From the NCBI RefSeq assembly GCF_900107935.1, contig NZ_FNVG01000009.1, forward strand, positions 1 through 64,000: DNA of 64,000 bases, read 5' to 3'. Source of the stretch: Vibrio hangzhouensis. GTDB lineage: Bacteria; Pseudomonadota; Gammaproteobacteria; Enterobacterales; Vibrionaceae. Positions 1 through 6,466 of the stretch are shown here, piece by piece. Both the position numbers and the translations under genes were made by a program. The first letter of the stretch is position 1, and every line of letters starts with the position of its first letter. A model generated the notes under the pieces. That model was not told where the DNA came from and did no database searches. It worked only from the letters and a program-made list of their open reading frames with translations.

Positions 1-230
1 TTTGGTGCGATCAAGATAACTTCATGTCCTATGGATTGGCAAAAACGCCCCCAAAAGTGGGAAGTAGCACAGGACTCCATTACGACGGTGCAAGGCGGTT
101 GTTTGAGTAACCAGGATTTTAGTTTGGCTTTGCTGAATGGTTTCTCTGTAGCGACATGATTGCCAACCAGCTTACAAACCTGGAATGAGCTTTTTGCTAA
201 ATCAATAGCAATGGTCGTAGACTTATTCAT
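1..230 (-). CDS. IS110-family transposase, N-terminal 76 residues
   Basis: Partial gene, cut by the window edge. It starts MNKSTTIAIDLAKSSF, where the IDLAK segment carries the first catalytic Asp of the DEDD RuvC-like domain, and continues through MESCATSHFWGR and LIAPK, which are the standard conserved blocks at the start of IS110/IS1111 transposases. These enzymes excise a circular intermediate and insert it at a defined target; IS110 members do so with an element-encoded bridge RNA. The ATG at 230 is in frame with an upstream phage start codon at 458 and there is no stop between them, so a phage-transposase fusion could be made. The rest of the gene lies outside the window. Confidence 0.9.
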   Translation of the reverse strand, partial: MNKSTTIAIDLAKSSFQVCKLVGNHVATEKPFSKAKLKSWLLKQPPCTVVMESCATSHFWGRFCQSIGHEVILIAP

Positions 231-303
231 GTATGGACTCCTAAAGATTATGGTTTGGTCACCAGTAATTTTAGCTCCCTCTTGAGGGAGGGAGTCCATA
301 CAT
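229..303. repeat. 13-bp perfect inverted repeat with nested hairpin at IS110 start
   Basis: Positions 229-241 (ATGTATGGACTCC) are the exact reverse complement of 291-303. Between them, 275-281 and 284-290 form a second 7-bp stem with a 2-nt loop, directly abutting the outer right arm. The left outer arm overlaps the transposase start codon. The structure lies in the non-coding end of the element. It could be a subterminal IS repeat, a translation-blocking hairpin, or part of a guide-RNA scaffold. Confidence 0.7.
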
Positions 304-458
304 CGTGAAACTTCATAGCGAAAATCGCTAGGACAATGGGTAAAATCAGGGTTCACCAACAAGTTTGGGATCGACTTTCCCGATTGGTCGATACGATCCG
401 CCAGGTATTCTATTTTGTTGCGGCTGCTACCCGTAGGTAGATTGTCACGAACGCTCAT
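304..458 (-). pseudogene. Last prophage gene, truncated by the IS110 insertion
   Basis: An ATG at 458 follows the stop of the fibre-like gene by 2 nt and has a good ribosome binding site (GGAGTGG, five bases ahead). The frame encodes about 50 residues starting MSVRDNLPTGSSRNKIEYLA before sequence attributable to the IS110 element begins, after which the frame continues without a stop into the transposase. The missing C-terminal part should lie on the far side of the element. Its place at the end of the structural operon, right after a repeat-rich fibre-like protein, suggests a virion vertex or tip component, but nothing in the remaining residues proves this. Confidence 0.6.
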
Positions 459-460
459 TG

Positions 461-1234
461 CTACCACTCCATCAATTGTACTTTGTCGCCCGCTTGCCCA
501 GTTAGGGTAAAGCTTGCAGTCGAGTCGATTTCCAGTTTTTCACCTGCATCCAGGCTGAAAGTACCGACCATAACGGCGGCCGTGTTCATTAAGGGCGCTT
601 TTAAGAGCAGTTTTAACCTGGCTTCATTGGCAGGTATTTCATGCGGAAAGAGAGAGACTTCACTGGTCGTCAGTGTGTTGCTGCGCCTGATACCAATCTC
701 TTGATTCGCTGCCACTTTCAACACTGGCATAGACTCAATACGCACATATTGTTTGTCAGCAATGGTCAACGCAGGCATAGACGCCACACCGACTTGCTGA
801 CCGCCAGCAAGAACCACATCCGGCAAGGTACTAACCCCAATTTGCTGACCTTGCGCCACCTGAATGGCTGGCAGTTGTGTCACGATCACTTGCTGTCCCT
901 CCGCGAGTTCGACTGGTGGTAGGCTTGCGACCTGAACGGCGGGCATCTTGGCAACATCCACAGGTGGCATCGACTCCACCGCCAATTTTTGCCCTTCAAT
1001 GGGCGGCGTATAATCGCCAATCCCGTGTTCCAGTTCGACCACTCCAATGGCGGTAATCAAAACGCGCCCCAACAAGCCGGAATTGGACTTATAAAGTGAT
1101 TTCTGAGCCAGATTGACGCGCTCGCCTGTCGATTCAATCTGTAGCTCTACTTTGCCCTGGGAGGTTTCGATGAATACCCATTCCGAAGACAGCGTGACGG
1201 GAATGGTCATCCCTTCTTTAAAGTCGAGTTGCAT
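461..1234 (-). CDS. Fibre-like prophage structural protein with 16-residue tandem repeats
   Basis: 257 residues. Residues 1-80 form an N-terminal domain; residues 102-181 are five tandem 16-residue repeats of pattern V-x-x-(L/M)-P-x-(hydrophobic)-x-(hydrophobic)-A-x-x-Q-x-(V/I)-x, for example VTQLPAIQVAQGQQIG; a shorter degenerate copy precedes them from about residue 86; residues 182-257 are a C-terminal domain. Alternating hydrophobic residues with one Pro per unit resemble the shaft of trimeric fibre proteins (triple beta-spiral), so a spike or receptor-binding shaft is a reasonable inference. Its ATG overlaps the stop of the preceding gene (TAATG), indicating translational coupling. I cannot assign it to a specific PM2 protein. 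Confidence 0.8.
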   Translation of the reverse strand: MQLDFKEGMTIPVTLSSEWVFIETSQGKVELQIESTGERVNLAQKSLYKSNSGLLGRVLITAIGVVELEHGIGDYTPPIEGQKLAVESMPPVDVAKMPAVQVASLPPVELAEGQQVIVTQLPAIQVAQGQQIGVSTLPDVVLAGGQQVGVASMPALTIADKQYVRIESMPVLKVAANQEIGIRRSNTLTTSEVSLFPHEIPANEARLKLLLKAPLMNTAAVMVGTFSLDAGEKLEIDSTASFTLTGQAGDKVQLMEW

Positions 1235-1749
1235 TATTTCACCGCCTTAGCTGCCACGACGCCCATCACCACTATGATGATGCCAACGAGGATCAACTGC
1301 TGTTTGTTAAGCTGACTTTGCCCGCCATCTTTGTTGAACTTGGCCAACTCCATCATGGCGTTCAGGTTCTTAGAGTTTTGCGCCGCCTGATTGCCTGCCA
1401 GCCCGGCGACCATTTGCAGGTTTTCGCTGTTGGTAGCACTGAATTCATCCAGGGCGTTCTCCGCAAACATGATGGTTTTTTCGCTGTTGGCGGCCACCGC
1501 ACCAAGGGCATCGTCAAACACCCCATCGGCAAACCCCAAGGTTTCGTCCAAGGCGTTATCGGCAAAACTGAGTGCCTTTTCCCCCATTTCAAACGACTTT
1601 TCTACCGCACCGTGGTCGGTGGCGGTCACGTTGATGGTGGAGTTGTTTACTCCACTGATTGCGGTGCCAAGGTTGTCACCTTCAATGGCATTTTGACCGC
1701 TGACATTGGTTGTATTACTGCTACTGCTTGAGCTGGAGCTGCCACCCAT
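1234..1749 (-). CDS. Prophage membrane protein with poly-Ser N-terminus
   Basis: 171 residues. It starts MGG followed by eight serines and an Asn/Thr-rich stretch, continues with a mostly helical middle containing pseudo-repeats around ALSFADNALDETLGFAD and FAENALDEF (about residues 58-105), and ends in one strong transmembrane helix (about 150-168) followed by basic residues. One C-terminal span with a long soluble N-terminal part suits a virion membrane protein lying under the capsid shell. It starts 3 nt after the stop of the upstream gene and its stop overlaps the fibre-like gene start. Function is inferred from position and topology only. Confidence 0.75.
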   Translation of the reverse strand: MGGSSSSSSSSNTTNVSGQNAIEGDNLGTAISGVNNSTINVTATDHGAVEKSFEMGEKALSFADNALDETLGFADGVFDDALGAVAANSEKTIMFAENALDEFSATNSENLQMVAGLAGNQAAQNSKNLNAMMELAKFNKDGGQSQLNKQQLILVGIIIVVMGVVAAKAVK

Positions 1750-1752
1750 TGA

Positions 1753-2124
1753 TTAAACTCCCATTTCCATGCGCGTGGCGTTCCCGCTTGCGCTTTCTGT
1801 GGTGTTGAGGCGGCGACATAACCGTGCCACCAACGGAAAGTGTGTATCGGCAGAGATGGTTTTCAGTCCGGCCTCTTTTACGTAGCGTTTAAGCTCACGC
1901 ATTGCTGGCACCACGCCTTTACCCGATACGCCCCAAAGAAAATACGAATGTCCGACTATCTCGCCCGCAATGGTGATTTTGTAGTTCTCACCAATGAGTT
2001 CGTACAAGCCGACACGCCCTGCCATCACTTCACGTTTGAGTAAGTCAAAGTCCTGCCTGCAGGCGCGAAAGGCTGGCTTTAAACGTTGAATCGCGTCCGG
2101 GCATTGATGCAGGTATTCGATCAT
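1753..2124 (-). CDS. Prophage protein of unknown function, possible GNAT-like fold
   Basis: 123 residues from an ATG that overlaps the upstream stop as ATGA; a longer form starting at 2178 would overlap the upstream gene by 58 nt and is less likely. The protein is soluble, without signal or membrane segment. The central part (ENYKITIAGEIVGHSYFLWG) followed by a helix and TISADTHFPLVARLCRRL resembles the strand-helix pattern of GNAT acyltransferase-like phage proteins, but the acetyl-CoA loop is not evident. It sits in the structural gene block. Confidence 0.7.
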   Translation of the reverse strand: MIEYLHQCPDAIQRLKPAFRACRQDFDLLKREVMAGRVGLYELIGENYKITIAGEIVGHSYFLWGVSGKGVVPAMRELKRYVKEAGLKTISADTHFPLVARLCRRLNTTESASGNATRMEMGV

Positions 2125-2318
2125 TTCTTTTTCACCATCAGATAGACCAGAATCACCAACACTATGCCTATTAGCCAAGGGTTCACACCGCCGCCCATAT
2201 TAATGCCACCAACGCTGTAACTATTGCGTTGTTGGTTGCCGGACGTCGCAGGCCCCGCATGGCCACCACTGATAGGCATCGTGCCGTTATTGGTTAAGGT
2301 TCCTAGACCTGGAAACAT
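2121..2318 (-). CDS. Small prophage membrane protein
   Basis: 65 residues starting MFPGLGTL; the start shares its A with the stop of the preceding 47-codon gene (TAATG). The first 45 residues are Gly/Asn/Ser rich and the C-terminus is a single transmembrane helix (about 46-62, WLIGIVLVILVYLMV) ending in three lysines. A longer frame beginning at 2375 exists but lies wholly inside the preceding gene. Probably a minor virion membrane protein. Confidence 0.75.
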   Translation of the reverse strand: MFPGLGTLTNNGTMPISGGHAGPATSGNQQRNSYSVGGINMGGGVNPWLIGIVLVILVYLMVKKK

Positions 2319-2461
2319 TAATTGGCCCTCTTTGAATAGATAAGAAACAAACCGCCAAGGATGAGTAAGAGCCAAGCGGAGCGGCTCACTCCCTTGCTGA
2401 GAGTGAAGCCGCCGATAAGCCCAACACCACCCGCTAACACCATAAGAGGTAAAACAGGCAC
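2318..2461 (-). CDS. 47-residue prophage membrane protein with GTG start
   Basis: A short gene starting GTG at 2461, preceded by GGGAGG five bases upstream and ending in TAATG overlap with the next gene. It encodes two hydrophobic segments (about residues 2-20 and 27-43) joined by a short basic turn, so a helical hairpin in the membrane. It fills exactly the gap between two other structural genes, and the coupling at both ends supports it being real. Candidate roles are virion membrane protein or holin; nothing decides between them. Confidence 0.7.
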   Translation of the reverse strand: MPVLPLMVLAGGVGLIGGFTLSKGVSRSAWLLLILGGLFLIYSKRAN

Positions 2462-2462
2462 G

Positions 2463-2750
2463 TTAACCTCCCTTCTTGAGAGCTAGATAAACCGCACCGC
2501 CAACAATCAGCATCCCCGCACCAATAAGCAGATAGTTCTGCATTGGATTAGCTTGAGCGATCACATTACCGTCACGCTCCTGATAGTCGTTTTGGTACTT
2601 GCGCTGCTCGTCTGGGTTGCTCGATTCGGCTCGGTCCAACTCGTTGCCAAGTTTGACGCCAAGCCATTCATCCGAAAAATCACCTACGGTATCCATTGCA
2701 CCCCCAAGGATTTCGCCGCCCGTTTCCAGAATGTCGTTAAACCATTCCAT
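2463..2750 (-). CDS. Prophage membrane protein downstream of the capsid gene
   Basis: 95 residues. An amphipathic N-terminal half (starting MEWFNDILETGGEILGG) is followed by an acidic, Gln/Asn-rich linker and a C-terminal transmembrane helix (about 72-91) ending KKGG. It starts 9 nt after the capsid stop with a G-rich Shine-Dalgarno. The topology matches the other small virion-membrane candidates in this operon. Confidence 0.75.
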   Translation of the reverse strand: MEWFNDILETGGEILGGAMDTVGDFSDEWLGVKLGNELDRAESSNPDEQRKYQNDYQERDGNVIAQANPMQNYLLIGAGMLIVGGAVYLALKKGG

Positions 2751-2759
2751 AGCGCCCCC

Positions 2760-3590
2760 TTACTTGGGTTGCTGCAATGCTTGAACCTGCTCGATGCCTT
2801 CAATCAGTACCGTGACGCTGCCAGCTTGTGACTTCTCAAGCTCAAACGTCAGTTGTTGCAGTGCGTTGGTAGACAAGCGCCCTTCAACACCAAAGCCGGT
2901 ACGAATGAAATCGAGTGAGAACCAACCTGCATTTTGTTCCAGTCCGGCCACCGCCAGGTCATAAGCGTTATCCGCTTTGTTGACATTCATTTCTTCGCGG
3001 CCATCACGAAGTACACGAACGCGATCAATGGAGGCATCTTTGAAGTGCATACGCTTGATGGAATAGAACGGTGAACGCTCGGCAAAATCGAAAGGCGTTC
3101 GGCCAGCTGCGGCCGCAAACCAGGTAAGGCTGTACATACGTGGCAGGTAGTAACGCACCGATTGCGCGGCGGTGGTTTGCGCGCGAGCACGAATAGAAGG
3201 TGCAGCAAGGCCATTTTTTGGTTTCAGCTGGATATAGAGCATCCAGATTTCACCTTTCAGTGTCACCAGTTCGCCAGTACGGACGCCCACTTTGGTACGC
3301 AGTGTCAGATCACCAAACGGAATCACATAGCGTCCAGGCTGCGTGTACTGTTTGCGGTGTTCCTGGAAGTCCACCAAGTCCTGTGCGGATACGCTGATGA
3401 TCTCTTTACCGTTCAAGGTTAAGCGCACGCGCTCAATGTCGGCAGGGTCTGTAATGTTCGTGACCAGTTCGAGGTTCTGGTAAGTGGGACCACTGACCAA
3501 ACGCAATGTTGCCTGGTTGCCCCAGTTGACACCTTCAACCGGATCAAGCTCGCGTGGACGTGGGTTAAACGGAGTCTGAATCATTTCCAT
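2760..3590 (-). CDS. Putative major capsid protein, PM2 P2-like double jelly roll
   Basis: 276 residues, predicted beta-rich, without signal peptide or membrane segment. It begins MEMIQTPFNPRPRELDPVEG and contains many short alternating strands (for example TLRLVSGPTYQNLELVTNIT and GRYVIPFGDLTLRTKVG). The length is close to PM2 P2 (about 269 residues), which builds the pseudo-T=21 shell from trimers of a double jelly roll. Position after the packaging ATPase and among small membrane proteins also fits. The assignment rests on length, composition and context, not on a catalytic motif, so a structure prediction would be the real test. A second in-frame ATG two codons in is an alternative start. 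Confidence 0.7.
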   Translation of the reverse strand: MEMIQTPFNPRPRELDPVEGVNWGNQATLRLVSGPTYQNLELVTNITDPADIERVRLTLNGKEIISVSAQDLVDFQEHRKQYTQPGRYVIPFGDLTLRTKVGVRTGELVTLKGEIWMLYIQLKPKNGLAAPSIRARAQTTAAQSVRYYLPRMYSLTWFAAAAGRTPFDFAERSPFYSIKRMHFKDASIDRVRVLRDGREEMNVNKADNAYDLAVAGLEQNAGWFSLDFIRTGFGVEGRLSTNALQQLTFELEKSQAGSVTVLIEGIEQVQALQQPK

Positions 3591-3591
3591 A

Positions 3592-3729
3592 TTAGAACCA
3601 CCCTGACTTGCCGTTTACGGTATCTTTCACGCCTTCCAGCGCAGAAATGTTGTTGATAGCCGCAAGCAGACCCAGAGTGATAGCCGCTGTCGTCAGCATG
3701 GGAACAAGCGTTTTCTTGTTAAGTGTCAT
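3592..3729 (-). CDS. 45-residue prophage membrane protein upstream of the capsid gene
   Basis: A short gene starting ATG at 3729, encoding MTLNKKTLVPMLTTAAITLG followed by more hydrophobic sequence: one membrane helix (about 8-26) with a basic N-terminus and a short polar tail ending SGWF. It ends 1 nt before the capsid start. It is the first gene of the second structural block, downstream of the region that divides the late genes, so its promoter must lie in 3730-3940. Confidence 0.7.
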   Translation of the reverse strand: MTLNKKTLVPMLTTAAITLGLLAAINNISALEGVKDTVNGKSGWF

Positions 3730-3817
3730 AGTAAGCCCTTTTGCTTAGTGAACGATATGAACCGTTAGAAGGTGCTTACTGTTTTAAAAGGGAATGTTAT
3801 TAAATGAAATATGGTCA

Positions 3818-3847
3818 TACCTAATAGGTTACCCGTTATACCTATTA
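3818..3847. promoter_or_regulatory. Operator-like repeats between capsid block and lipoprotein gene
   Basis: TAATAGGT (3822-3829) and ACCTATTA (3840-3847) are a perfect 8-bp inverted repeat with a 10-bp spacer. ATACCTA also occurs twice as a direct repeat (3818-3824 and 3838-3844), 20 bp apart or about two helical turns. It lies in the divergent region that must hold promoters for both the leftward capsid block and the rightward lipoprotein gene. Function as an operator is inferred. Confidence 0.45.
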
Positions 3848-3942
3848 AGCAATTAAGTACATATATGATCTCAATCTCAGCATTAGTTCAATTGGTGGTA
3901 TACGATGATTCGATTAATAACAAAAAGAAATTGGAGTCAATT

Positions 3943-4632
3943 TTGAGTGTGTGTAGGCTTAGTATAATTACTGCTATTGGCGTTTTGGCTACAGGTTGTT
4001 CGACTATCGATTATCATGTAGATGCGAAGACAGACTTTTTTTCAAAGCCTCCTGTCGGTGATGTAGTTGAAGCGTATGTGGGTGACTACATGATTGATCA
4101 AGGTAAGGCTACTACTATGGAGTACCTTACGATTAATCACTTTATCGACGGCGTCGCTTATGACATCCCAAAAGGGCTTTATGCAAGAATTGGCAGCTAT
4201 AAAGGAACACCCTATTTTGCCGCCACAAATAGTTCAGGCCAAGCCATTGGCTATGTCGCTGGTCTTATTGATAGACCAATAGCTCTGCACGCCAACGACA
4301 AAGGTGAAATCTGCGTTACTTCTCAGTCTTACCAACAAGCCTCATGTTATCCAGCAAGTTATAAGATTGACTATAGAACTGTCACCAATAGTCAATCATT
4401 TCAACAGACCCTTATTTACAATGGCTCCGTTGGCAACAAAATCAATATTTCCTATCGAGAGTTTTCAGACGGTACGGCTAGAAATGCTTTTACTAACAAC
4501 GTCGAATACGATATGGACAAGTCAAATCTCATAAGTTACAAGGGTGCACAACTTAAAGTATTGAATTACGATAATACTTCTATCAAGTTTAAAGTGCTAA
4601 AGCACTTTAGGTCAGATTTTTCTCTGCAGTAG
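3943..4632 (+). CDS. Prophage-borne lipoprotein (moron candidate)
   Basis: 229 residues from a TTG at 3943 preceded by GGAG six bases upstream. The protein starts MSVCRLSIITAIGVLATGC: a short signal peptide with a lipobox (LATG|C, Cys19), so an exported lipoprotein. An in-frame ATG at 3811 would add 44 residues ahead of the signal peptide and is unlikely. No family recognised; the mature part looks beta-rich with two later cysteines (about residues 179-194 region of the frame). It is the only rightward gene inside the leftward late operon, is richer in A+T than its neighbours, and ends in its own terminator. These are hallmarks of a moron, often a surface or superinfection-exclusion factor expressed in the lysogen. 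That role is inference. Confidence 0.75.
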   Translation: MSVCRLSIITAIGVLATGCSTIDYHVDAKTDFFSKPPVGDVVEAYVGDYMIDQGKATTMEYLTINHFIDGVAYDIPKGLYARIGSYKGTPYFAATNSSGQAIGYVAGLIDRPIALHANDKGEICVTSQSYQQASCYPASYKIDYRTVTNSQSFQQTLIYNGSVGNKINISYREFSDGTARNAFTNNVEYDMDKSNLISYKGAQLKVLNYDNTSIKFKVLKHFRSDFSLQ

Positions 4633-4637
4633 CAATT

Positions 4638-4664
4638 AAAAAAGGTCGCTGAGCGACCTTTTTT
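4638..4664. terminator. Bidirectional terminator between lipoprotein and packaging ATPase genes
   Basis: A 12-bp perfect stem (AAAAAAGGTCGC / GCGACCTTTTTT) with a TGA loop, flanked by A and T runs on both sides. It ends the rightward lipoprotein transcript and would also stop the leftward transcript right after the ATPase gene, splitting the late operon. Confidence 0.85.
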
Positions 4665-4665
4665 A

Positions 4666-5385
4666 TTAACTTCGACAGTCCACCGAACCCCACTCAACAT
4701 TACCTATTCCATTGCCAAACAAAAGATACTGAGCAACACCGTGGTTGTGCTCGGCGGTTTTCAGAGCACTAATGTTGCGTACATCGTGTCCCTTTGCCTT
4801 AGATACGTATTCGGCATCGCTAGCAGACGCTAATCCCCCAACCCACCAATTCACCGATTGAGTCACTACAGTTTTGGGAACCTCCTGCATCCTCTGAAAA
4901 AGCGAGTGCATCACAAGTCCGAACTGGCGACCACCACGCCAAAGTTCCCCGGCTTTGCCTTTGAGTTTGCCGGAGGTCTCCACCGCTGATGCCAGTTCTT
5001 CGATCACCACATGAAACTCTGGTTTGTTGCCATCGCCCAGGCTCCAAATGATGGCCGCGAAGGTTTCGAGGTTTTGTACATTGGCGTCTTTGACCAGGGC
5101 TATTTTGAACGCTGCCTTTTTCTTTCTGGCCGTCACTAATGCCCTGGCGAACGGCGCAAACTCGGTGAAGGTCTGAACCATTTGCCCTTTGAACTTTTTG
5201 CCCGCGTAGTTTCGATATGGATCAAAGAAGGCGACTTGCGCCCCCTTTGGTACGGTATCGAGTTTCTTAACGGCGGTTGTTTTACCGCCGCCCGTAGTCG
5301 CAACATACAAGGTATGTTTGGGCGGCAGAGAAACGTTGCTGTTTTTCGGCTCTGGCAACCTAAGCGGCTTTGGCTTCTTCGCCAT
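4666..5385 (-). CDS. Packaging ATPase, FtsK/HerA type (PM2 P9-like)
   Basis: 239 residues starting MAKKPKPLRLPEPKNSN. The Walker A motif is ATTGGGKT at residues 29-36 (Ala in place of the first Gly), Walker B is the hydrophobic run before EE in FHVVIEELAS, and a later GRQFGLVMHSLFQR block matches the arginine/sensor region of HerA/FtsK-superfamily genome-packaging ATPases found in PRD1- and PM2-type viruses. It would pump the genome into the preformed membrane-lined capsid. The start at 5385 has GGGGGTAAGG just ahead and still overlaps the previous gene by 26 nt; a longer frame up to 5526 lies within that gene. A strong terminator follows immediately. Confidence 0.85.
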   Translation of the reverse strand: MAKKPKPLRLPEPKNSNVSLPPKHTLYVATTGGGKTTAVKKLDTVPKGAQVAFFDPYRNYAGKKFKGQMVQTFTEFAPFARALVTARKKKAAFKIALVKDANVQNLETFAAIIWSLGDGNKPEFHVVIEELASAVETSGKLKGKAGELWRGGRQFGLVMHSLFQRMQEVPKTVVTQSVNWWVGGLASASDAEYVSKAKGHDVRNISALKTAEHNHGVAQYLLFGNGIGNVEWGSVDCRS

Positions 5386-5830
5386 CCTTACCCCCTTGTT
5401 TGAGTGCAGCGTCATTGGCGGCTTTTTCAGATTGAAGCCGTTTGATAGTAGTAAAGCCGGAGTATCCGAGGCCAAATGTTGCCAGGCCAAACAGGATTTC
5501 CTCTTTGTACGCATCAAACCAGCCAAGCCAGGTTAGCCCATACTTTTCAACCAATGGCGCCGTGGCTTCTAGGAATTTTTGTTTGGCGGTTTCATCAAAC
5601 GCAAACTCCACACCCGCAGCGCTGGAAATGTACTGTTCAGACATAAACAAGCCCATTTCCGTCATTCCTACCACGGCAGCGCTGTCCATACCGGATTGCT
5701 CTGGTTCGGATGGCTCTAACGGTTCGCCACTTAGCTCGTTGTCGAGCTGGGCAAGATCATCCAATCCGGTCTGAAACTCGGCATCGTTCGCCGCTTCAAT
5801 ATCCTGGTTAGCTTCGTGCTCGTTGTTCAT
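5360..5830 (-). CDS. Acidic prophage membrane protein
   Basis: 156 residues. The N-terminal 50 residues are highly acidic (Glu/Asp with Pro and Ser), the middle is helical, and one hydrophobic segment (about 111-127) is followed by a charged C-terminal helix rich in Lys, Ala and Glu. The gene overlaps the upstream gene by 23 nt and the ATPase gene by 26 nt, with GGGAG about 11 bases ahead of the start. A virion-membrane or assembly role is inferred from its place next to the ATPase. Confidence 0.75.
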   Translation of the reverse strand: MNNEHEANQDIEAANDAEFQTGLDDLAQLDNELSGEPLEPSEPEQSGMDSAAVVGMTEMGLFMSEQYISSAAGVEFAFDETAKQKFLEATAPLVEKYGLTWLGWFDAYKEEILFGLATFGLGYSGFTTIKRLQSEKAANDAALKQGGKDGEEAKAA

Positions 5831-6278
5831 TGGTTTTGCTCCCTGTTTTCAATAGCAAATAGATAAACGTGATAAGGCCAACCGCCCCTAACAAATAAGT
5901 TATAGTGCGTTGGCTTATTGCTTCTTTGGGTTGAATTTCGCTTTCAAGCTCGGTCAAATCAGGCTCGAAAACCGTTTGGATTAATGGTTTTGGTACTGGC
6001 TTTGCCTCGGTTTCAACGGTTTCGTCAGGTAATGTTTCAAAGTCCGTTTTGTTAGGCTTCATATAGTTAGTAATCCAGTCCTGAAACGCCTGACCTTTGC
6101 CTTGCTGAAAGCCGCAGCTTGGGCAGTTGTAATACAGCCGCCCTGTATTGCGTTTGTTCTTGGGTGGCTGTCCATCCTGCATGATGCGGTGTTCTCCCAC
6201 TGCATGAACCGATGCCACATGATGACAATCGGGCATGTGGCAACGCAAATACCCTTTGATCGGATTCTTACTTGCCAT
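5808..6278 (-). CDS. Zinc-ribbon membrane protein of the prophage
   Basis: 156 residues. Cysteines at 13, 18, 52 and 55 (RCHMPDC and CPSCG) look like a four-Cys zinc ribbon in the first 60 residues. A long Pro/Glu/Thr-rich linker follows, then a single transmembrane helix (about 126-143) and a short basic tail. PM2 has small zinc-finger transcription factors, but the membrane anchor here points instead to a structural or membrane-tethered role. The start overlaps the stop of the upstream 55-codon gene by 11 nt. Confidence 0.75.
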   Translation of the reverse strand: MASKNPIKGYLRCHMPDCHHVASVHAVGEHRIMQDGQPPKNKRNTGRLYYNCPSCGFQQGKGQAFQDWITNYMKPNKTDFETLPDETVETEAKPVPKPLIQTVFEPDLTELESEIQPKEAISQRTITYLLGAVGLITFIYLLLKTGSKTNEQRARS

Positions 6279-6435
6279 TCAATACCCCTTCGAGTTCCTG
6301 CAAACGTTCATTGGTGAGCCTCATCCAGACCAGGCACAATCGAAGTGGCGCCATCAGCTTTTTGGTAAAGGGATTGGATGACGCTTTGTTGACTTCCTGC
6401 TCTAGCTGCTCGGTAATTTGCTGTGCTTTTTCCAA
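6268..6435 (-). CDS. 55-residue prophage protein with TTG start
   Basis: A small gene filling the gap between two longer ones. It starts TTG at 6435 with AAGGA seven to eight bases upstream and encodes MEKAQQITEQLEQEVNKA, then a basic-hydrophobic helix (KKLMAPLRLCLVWMRL) and a short tail. It overlaps the next gene by 11 nt. No family recognised; predicted all-helical. An alternative reading as untranslated leader is less likely given the Shine-Dalgarno and the coupling. Confidence 0.6.
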   Translation of the reverse strand: MEKAQQITEQLEQEVNKASSNPFTKKLMAPLRLCLVWMRLTNERLQELEGVLNGK

Positions 6436-6466
6436 TGTGAGTATCCTTCTAGTGATTGATTGAACG

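Larger units (their letters stand above)
1..303 (-). mobile_element. IS110-family insertion sequence (left part only, runs off window)
   Basis: The window opens inside an insertion sequence whose transposase reads leftward off the edge. The protein start is typical of IS110/IS1111 (DEDD) transposases. The outer boundary is not marked by terminal inverted repeats, as is usual for this family, so the right limit given here is only the end of a 13-bp inverted repeat; the true junction with phage DNA is probably somewhere between 291 and about 345. The element interrupts the last gene of the prophage. Seen: transposase N-terminus and inverted repeat. Inferred: boundary and insertion event. Confidence 0.75.

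Noticed and set aside
5386..5526. N-terminal extension of the packaging ATPase back to 5526
   Set aside because: Would lie wholly inside the upstream gene; the strong ribosome site ahead of 5385 marks the true start.
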